8,758 nucleotides of DNA from Clostridia bacterium (GTDB taxonomy: Bacteria; Bacillota; Clostridia; Oscillospirales; Butyricicoccaceae). Where the stretch lies: contig JAFQKM010000147.1 in assembly GCA_017396925.1 (NCBI GenBank), positions 1 through 8,758 of the forward strand. The letters are read 5' to 3'. Position numbers and translations under genes: made by a program. The notes beneath the pieces are model-generated. The model did no database searches and had not been told where the DNA came from. It saw only the letters and a list, made by a program, of their open reading frames with translations. Of this stretch, positions 6,512 through 8,758 are shown one piece after another. Position 1 is the stretch's first letter. Each line of letters begins with the position of its first letter.

Positions 6512-6577
6512 GGTTCGAATCCCCGGTATGCCTGCCTCCGCCGCCGTCCTTTTGTCGCAGGCCGAACCCCGGACACC
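6512..6577. repeat. 66-bp direct repeat R2, copy 2
   Basis: This is the second copy of the 66-bp unit, with two substitutions. The 5' strand of the T arm is missing here, because the sequence just upstream is the hairpin-rich insertion. The unit stops at 6577, and ACCACC then leads directly into the terminator at 6588. Confidence 0.93.
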
Positions 6578-6587
6578 ACCACCCCCA

Positions 6588-6619
6588 TGCCCGTATGTAT
6601 CCCATACGGGCGCTTTTTT
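6588..6619 (+). terminator. Rho-independent terminator after the repeat region
   Basis: GCCCGTATG (6589-6597) pairs perfectly with CATACGGGC (6603-6611) around a 5-base loop, and six T follow (6614-6619). It has no intact gene of its own upstream. It could catch read-through from the tRNA cluster or be left from a lost tRNA gene. Confidence 0.88.
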
Positions 6620-6640
6620 ATGGTAAAACGCAAAAACCTA

Positions 6641-6649
6641 TGCTATAAT
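6641..6649 (+). promoter_or_regulatory. Extended -10 promoter of the flavoprotein gene
   Basis: TGC-TATAAT at 6641-6649 is a perfect extended -10 element. The -35 position at 17-base spacing (6621-6626, TGGTAA) is poor, which is common for extended -10 promoters. It lies 46 bases before the start codon and 22 bases after the preceding terminator T-run. Confidence 0.75.
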
Positions 6650-6694
6650 GGTGTCAATCCCCGACAAACTTCGACCCTGAAAAGGAGGTCTGTT

Positions 6695-8050
6695 ATGCAT
6701 ATCCTCGTTGTCAACGGCAGTCCCAAGGGAAAAGACAGCATCACACTGCAGACGGTCAACTATCTGCAGGTCAGATATCCCGGCCACACCTTCGAGGTGC
6801 TCCATGCCGGCCAACGCATCAAGGCGCTGGAAAGGGATTTCGCCCCGGCCCTCGACGCCATCGAAAAGGCTGACCTGCTGCTCTTCTCCTATCCCGTCTA
6901 TACCTTCATCGCTCCCAGCCAGCTCCACCGGTTTATCGAGCTGCTCAAGGAAGCCAAGCCCGATCTCTCGGGCAAATACGCCACCCAGCTGACCACCTCC
7001 AAGCATTTCTATGATGTGACGGCCCACCGCTATATCCGCGACAACTGCCAGGACCTCGGCCTGCGGTATATCCACGGTCTGTCGGCCGATATGGACGATC
7101 TGCTGCAGGAAAAGGGGCAGAAGGAGGCCTGCGCCTTCTTCGACTATGTCTGCCATTGTGTCCGCATGGAACACTACGAGCCCTTCCCGGCGCCGCTGCC
7201 TGAACCTGCCCGCAAGCCGGTGGAAGTCCCCCAACCCAAGGCCGCGAGGGGCGGCGATGTGGTCATTGTCACCGACCTTGCCGACGACGATACCCAGCTG
7301 GCCGCCATGATCGACCGCTTCCGCGCCGTATTGCCCATCCGCACCCGTGTGGTCAATCTGCGCGCGTTCCCCTTCCGCGGCGGCTGCCTCGGCTGCTTCA
7401 ACTGCGCCGCCACCGGCAAATGCATCTACACCGACGGCTTCGATTCCTTCCTGCGCGAAGAGATCCAGGCCACACAGGCCATCGTCTATGCCTTCACCAT
7501 CAAAGACCATTCGATGGGCGCCCTCTTCAAGCTCTACGACGACCGCCAGTTCTGCAACGGCCACCGCACGGTCACCATGGGTATGCCCATGGCCTACCTG
7601 ATCTCGGGCGACTACAGCCGCCAGTTCAACCTGCAGATGATCATCGAGGGCCGCGCACAGGTGGGCGGCAACTTCCTGGCCGGCGTCGCCACTGACGAGC
7701 AGGACCCCAACGCCGAGATCGACCGTATGGCCGACGCCCTCACCTATGCCATCGATCATCAGTACGTGCCGCCCCAGAACTTCTACGGCGTCGGCGGTAT
7801 GAAGATCTTCCGCGATCTGATCTGGCAGATGCAGGGCATGATGAAGGCCGACCATCGGTTCTACAAGGCCCACGGACAGTACGATTTCCCCCAGAAAAAA
7901 CCGGGCCGTATGCTGGCCATGTATGCCGTCGGCGCCCTCATGTCCAACCCCAAGCTCAAGGCCAAGGCCGGCAGCAAAATGACCGAAGGCATGCTCATGC
8001 CCTATAAAAAGCTGCTGGCCAAAGCCAAAAAAGGGGAAATAAATGGATAA
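6695..8050 (+). CDS. Two-domain flavodoxin-like NAD(P)H oxidoreductase with iron-sulfur flavoprotein motif
   Basis: The product is 451 residues. ATG 6695 has AAAGGAGGT at 6681-6689. Domain 1 (about 1-165) starts with MHILVVNGSPKGKDS, the phosphate-binding loop of FMN-reductase/flavodoxin-like folds, and SYPVYTFIAPSQLHRFIELL fits the second flavin-contacting loop. A Pro/Ala/Lys linker (about 166-186) leads to domain 2, which begins GGDVVIVTDLADDD and carries C231-x2-C234-x2-C237-x5-C243. This is the compact cysteine spacing of iron-sulfur flavoproteins, where it binds a 4Fe-4S cluster, so electron transfer between flavin and cluster is likely. The C-terminal 90 or so residues are basic and not recognised. 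The protein has no membrane segment and is probably cytoplasmic. The substrate cannot be inferred. The gene has its own promoter, and its last 8 bases overlap the transposase gene. Confidence 0.82.
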   Translation: MHILVVNGSPKGKDSITLQTVNYLQVRYPGHTFEVLHAGQRIKALERDFAPALDAIEKADLLLFSYPVYTFIAPSQLHRFIELLKEAKPDLSGKYATQLTTSKHFYDVTAHRYIRDNCQDLGLRYIHGLSADMDDLLQEKGQKEACAFFDYVCHCVRMEHYEPFPAPLPEPARKPVEVPQPKAARGGDVVIVTDLADDDTQLAAMIDRFRAVLPIRTRVVNLRAFPFRGGCLGCFNCAATGKCIYTDGFDSFLREEIQATQAIVYAFTIKDHSMGALFKLYDDRQFCNGHRTVTMGMPMAYLISGDYSRQFNLQMIIEGRAQVGGNFLAGVATDEQDPNAEIDRMADALTYAIDHQYVPPQNFYGVGGMKIFRDLIWQMQGMMKADHRFYKAHGQYDFPQKKPGRMLAMYAVGALMSNPKLKAKAGSKMTEGMLMPYKKLLAKAKKGEING

Positions 8051-8552
8051 CCAACTACCCGCCCGCAAAATTATACGCCTGCCGGAATATGACTACAGCA
8101 GTGTAGGAACATATTTTATCACCATATGTACCAAAGATCGCCAATGCATCCTGCGCCACCATGTAGGGACGCGCATTGCGCGTCCGCAGGACGAGCGTCC
8201 GGAACTCTCTGTATACGGCCGTATTGTGGACGATGCCATAAACAGTATCCCAAAGGCTTATCCTATGCTCTCTGTCGAGAATTATGTCATTATGCCCAAT
8301 CATGTGCATCTGATTTTATCGATCCGTGAAGATGAAACCGGTGAAGGCGGACGGCCAATGGCCGTCCCTACAATCGCAACCGTTATCAATCAGCTGAAAG
8401 GGTATGTCACCAAAAAGATCGGCCATTCCATCTGGCAGCATCGTTTTTACGACCATATCATCCGCGGTAAGCATGACTTTGAAAAGCTTTCTTTGTATAT
8501 CGACGACAATCCCGGCAAATGGCTGGAGGACGAATTGTATTCTGCCCGTTGA
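8043..8552 (+). CDS. REP-associated tyrosine transposase (RAYT, Y1/IS200-like HUH)
   Basis: The product is 169 residues, close to the family's usual length. HUH endonucleases of this family cut and join single-stranded DNA at REP hairpins. The motif MPNHVHL holds the metal-binding pair H87 and H89. HRFYDHIIR with Y136 is the likely catalytic tyrosine region, followed by the family ending YIDDNPGKW. The N-terminal TYFITICTKDRQ is typical. The start at ATG 8043 is preceded by AAGGGG at 8031-8036 and overlaps the flavoprotein stop by 8 bases. The frame is intact with stop TGA 8550-8552. It is visibly more AT-rich with less biased codons than its neighbours, consistent with acquisition. Two REP-like palindromes lie within the coding sequence, encoding residues about 40-49 and 102-110, which look like surface loops. 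Whether it is active is unknown. Confidence 0.92.
   Translation: MDNQLPARKIIRLPEYDYSSVGTYFITICTKDRQCILRHHVGTRIARPQDERPELSVYGRIVDDAINSIPKAYPMLSVENYVIMPNHVHLILSIREDETGEGGRPMAVPTIATVINQLKGYVTKKIGHSIWQHRFYDHIIRGKHDFEKLSLYIDDNPGKWLEDELYSAR
8162..8187 (+). repeat. REP-like unit inside the transposase gene, forward copy
   Basis: GTAG (8163-8166) is followed directly by the palindrome GGACGCGCATTGCGCGTCC (8167-8185), with 9-base arms around one central T. GTAG at the foot of a hairpin is the known recognition tetranucleotide of REP sequences in Escherichia coli. A smaller inverted repeat, GGACG/CGTCC (8189-8200), follows. It is read in frame as VGTRIARP. Confidence 0.85.
8347..8372 (-). repeat. REP-like unit inside the transposase gene, inverted copy
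   Basis: On the minus strand, GTAG (8371-8368) is followed by the palindrome GGACGGCCATTGGCCGTCC (8367-8349). It matches the forward unit at 22 of 26 positions. The four differences form two compensatory base-pair changes, so the hairpin is preserved. It is read in the gene as GRPMAVPT. Confidence 0.85.
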
Positions 8553-8578
8553 CACATCCATGCTGTATCGTGTAAACT
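8549..8578 (+). promoter_or_regulatory. Promoter of the 3'-terminal gene
   Basis: A perfect -35 TTGACA (8549-8554) overlaps the transposase stop codon. TAAACT (8573-8578, 4 of 6 matches) is the best -10, at 18-base spacing. This would give a leader of about 35-40 bases before ATG 8621. Confidence 0.55.
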
Positions 8579-8620
8579 AAATTTCAGTACCACTATATTT
8601 GAAAGGACCGGTGTTTTCCT

Positions 8621-8758
8621 ATGATCAAATCCAACAGTTCCATGCGCATCACCCAGACCGCCGCCACCGTCACCGCCCTCATGGGCTTCGAGCCTCCCAA
8701 GGGTGCCGACGTCCCCAACGAGATCGTTATGGCCGCCGCCCAGAAGGCCTTTGGCGAA
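8621..8758 (+). CDS. Unidentified protein, N-terminal 46 residues
   Basis: The frame opens at ATG 8621 and runs off the window end. AAGGA at 8603-8607 is a candidate ribosome binding site, but its 13-base spacing is long. The visible residues start MIKSNSSMRITQTAATVTAL and continue with MGFEPPKGADVPNEIVMAAA. There is no signal peptide or membrane segment. Codon use returns to the GC-rich, C-ending style of the housekeeping genes, which supports real coding. The SSMRITQTAATVTALMG pattern with a Pro-rich turn vaguely recalls the start of alkaline-phosphatase-superfamily proteins of related Clostridia. That resemblance is from memory and too short to rely on. Confidence 0.7.
   Translation, partial: MIKSNSSMRITQTAATVTALMGFEPPKGADVPNEIVMAAAQKAFGE

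Larger units (their letters stand above)
6207..6587. other. Gene-free region rich in tRNA-derived repeats and hairpins
   Basis: About 380 bases lie between two terminators without a credible gene. Open frames here on both strands encode only antisense-tRNA-like peptides and have no ribosome binding site. No complete cloverleaf is found: T arms are present but there is no D arm or anticodon arm. The content is a tandem repeat unit that starts at 6224 and 6336, with a truncated third start at 6564, plus a hairpin-rich insertion at 6391-6511 in the second unit. See the separate repeat entries. Confidence 0.8.

Noticed and set aside
6224..6577. CRISPR array
   Set aside because: Only two to three irregular repeats with unequal intervals (112 and 228 bases) are present, and no cas genes. 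The repeats are T-arm-derived rather than short repeats with unique spacers.
6251..6694. In-frame upstream extension of the flavoprotein gene through the repeat region
   Set aside because: It crosses a terminator and the gene's own promoter, has no ribosome binding site, and its residues are translated T-arm repeats. The start at 6695 has an ideal ribosome binding site and flavodoxin-type N-terminus.
6638..8068. Long minus-strand open frame opposite the flavoprotein gene
   Set aside because: It is an artefact of codon bias; it has no start signal and the plus-strand gene has promoter, ribosome binding site and conserved motifs.

Overview
The window looks like chromosomal DNA from a GC-rich member of the Clostridia, probably Oscillospiraceae (Faecalibacterium, Gemmiger or Subdoligranulum type). 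This placement is an inference. It rests on strong AGGAGG-type ribosome binding sites, codons that mostly end in C or G, a ClpE-type zinc-finger Clp ATPase, CCA encoded in all five tRNA genes, classic Rho-independent terminators, and the gene families present. No 16S rRNA or other decisive marker is in view.

Layout. (1) Bases 1-2570 hold a tight plus-strand run: the 3' part of truA (tRNA pseudouridine synthase), a single-span membrane protein resembling the DUF5711 family, and a CvpA-like membrane protein. (2) Bases 2571-5587 hold a second unit: an AT-rich leader, pgsA (phosphatidylglycerophosphate synthase), and a ClpE-like ATPase overlapping pgsA by 4 bases, closed by a strong terminator. 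(3) Bases 5609-6206 hold a tRNA cluster, Gly(UCC)-Arg(UCU)-His(GUG)-Gln(UUG)-Lys(UUU). It has a near-consensus promoter before Gly, a terminator-like hairpin between His and Gln, and a strong terminator after Lys. (4) Bases 6207-6620 have no credible gene. They hold a tandem repeat built partly from tRNA T-arm sequence in both orientations, with one repeat unit expanded by about 120 bases that fold into four consecutive hairpins, then another terminator. (5) Bases 6644-8552 hold a two-domain flavodoxin-like protein with an iron-sulfur-flavoprotein cysteine motif. Its last 8 bases overlap a REP-associated (Y1, HUH) transposase. (6) A new gene starts at 8621 behind its own promoter and runs off the end.

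The housekeeping genes cover tRNA modification, anionic phospholipid synthesis, protein quality control and tRNA supply. The accessory part is 6207-8552. The most notable observation is that the REP-type transposase gene carries, inside its own reading frame, two oppositely oriented GTAG-plus-palindrome units. They differ at four positions that form two compensatory base-pair changes, so both remain perfect hairpins. The second is the tRNA-derived tandem repeat just upstream of the flavoprotein gene.
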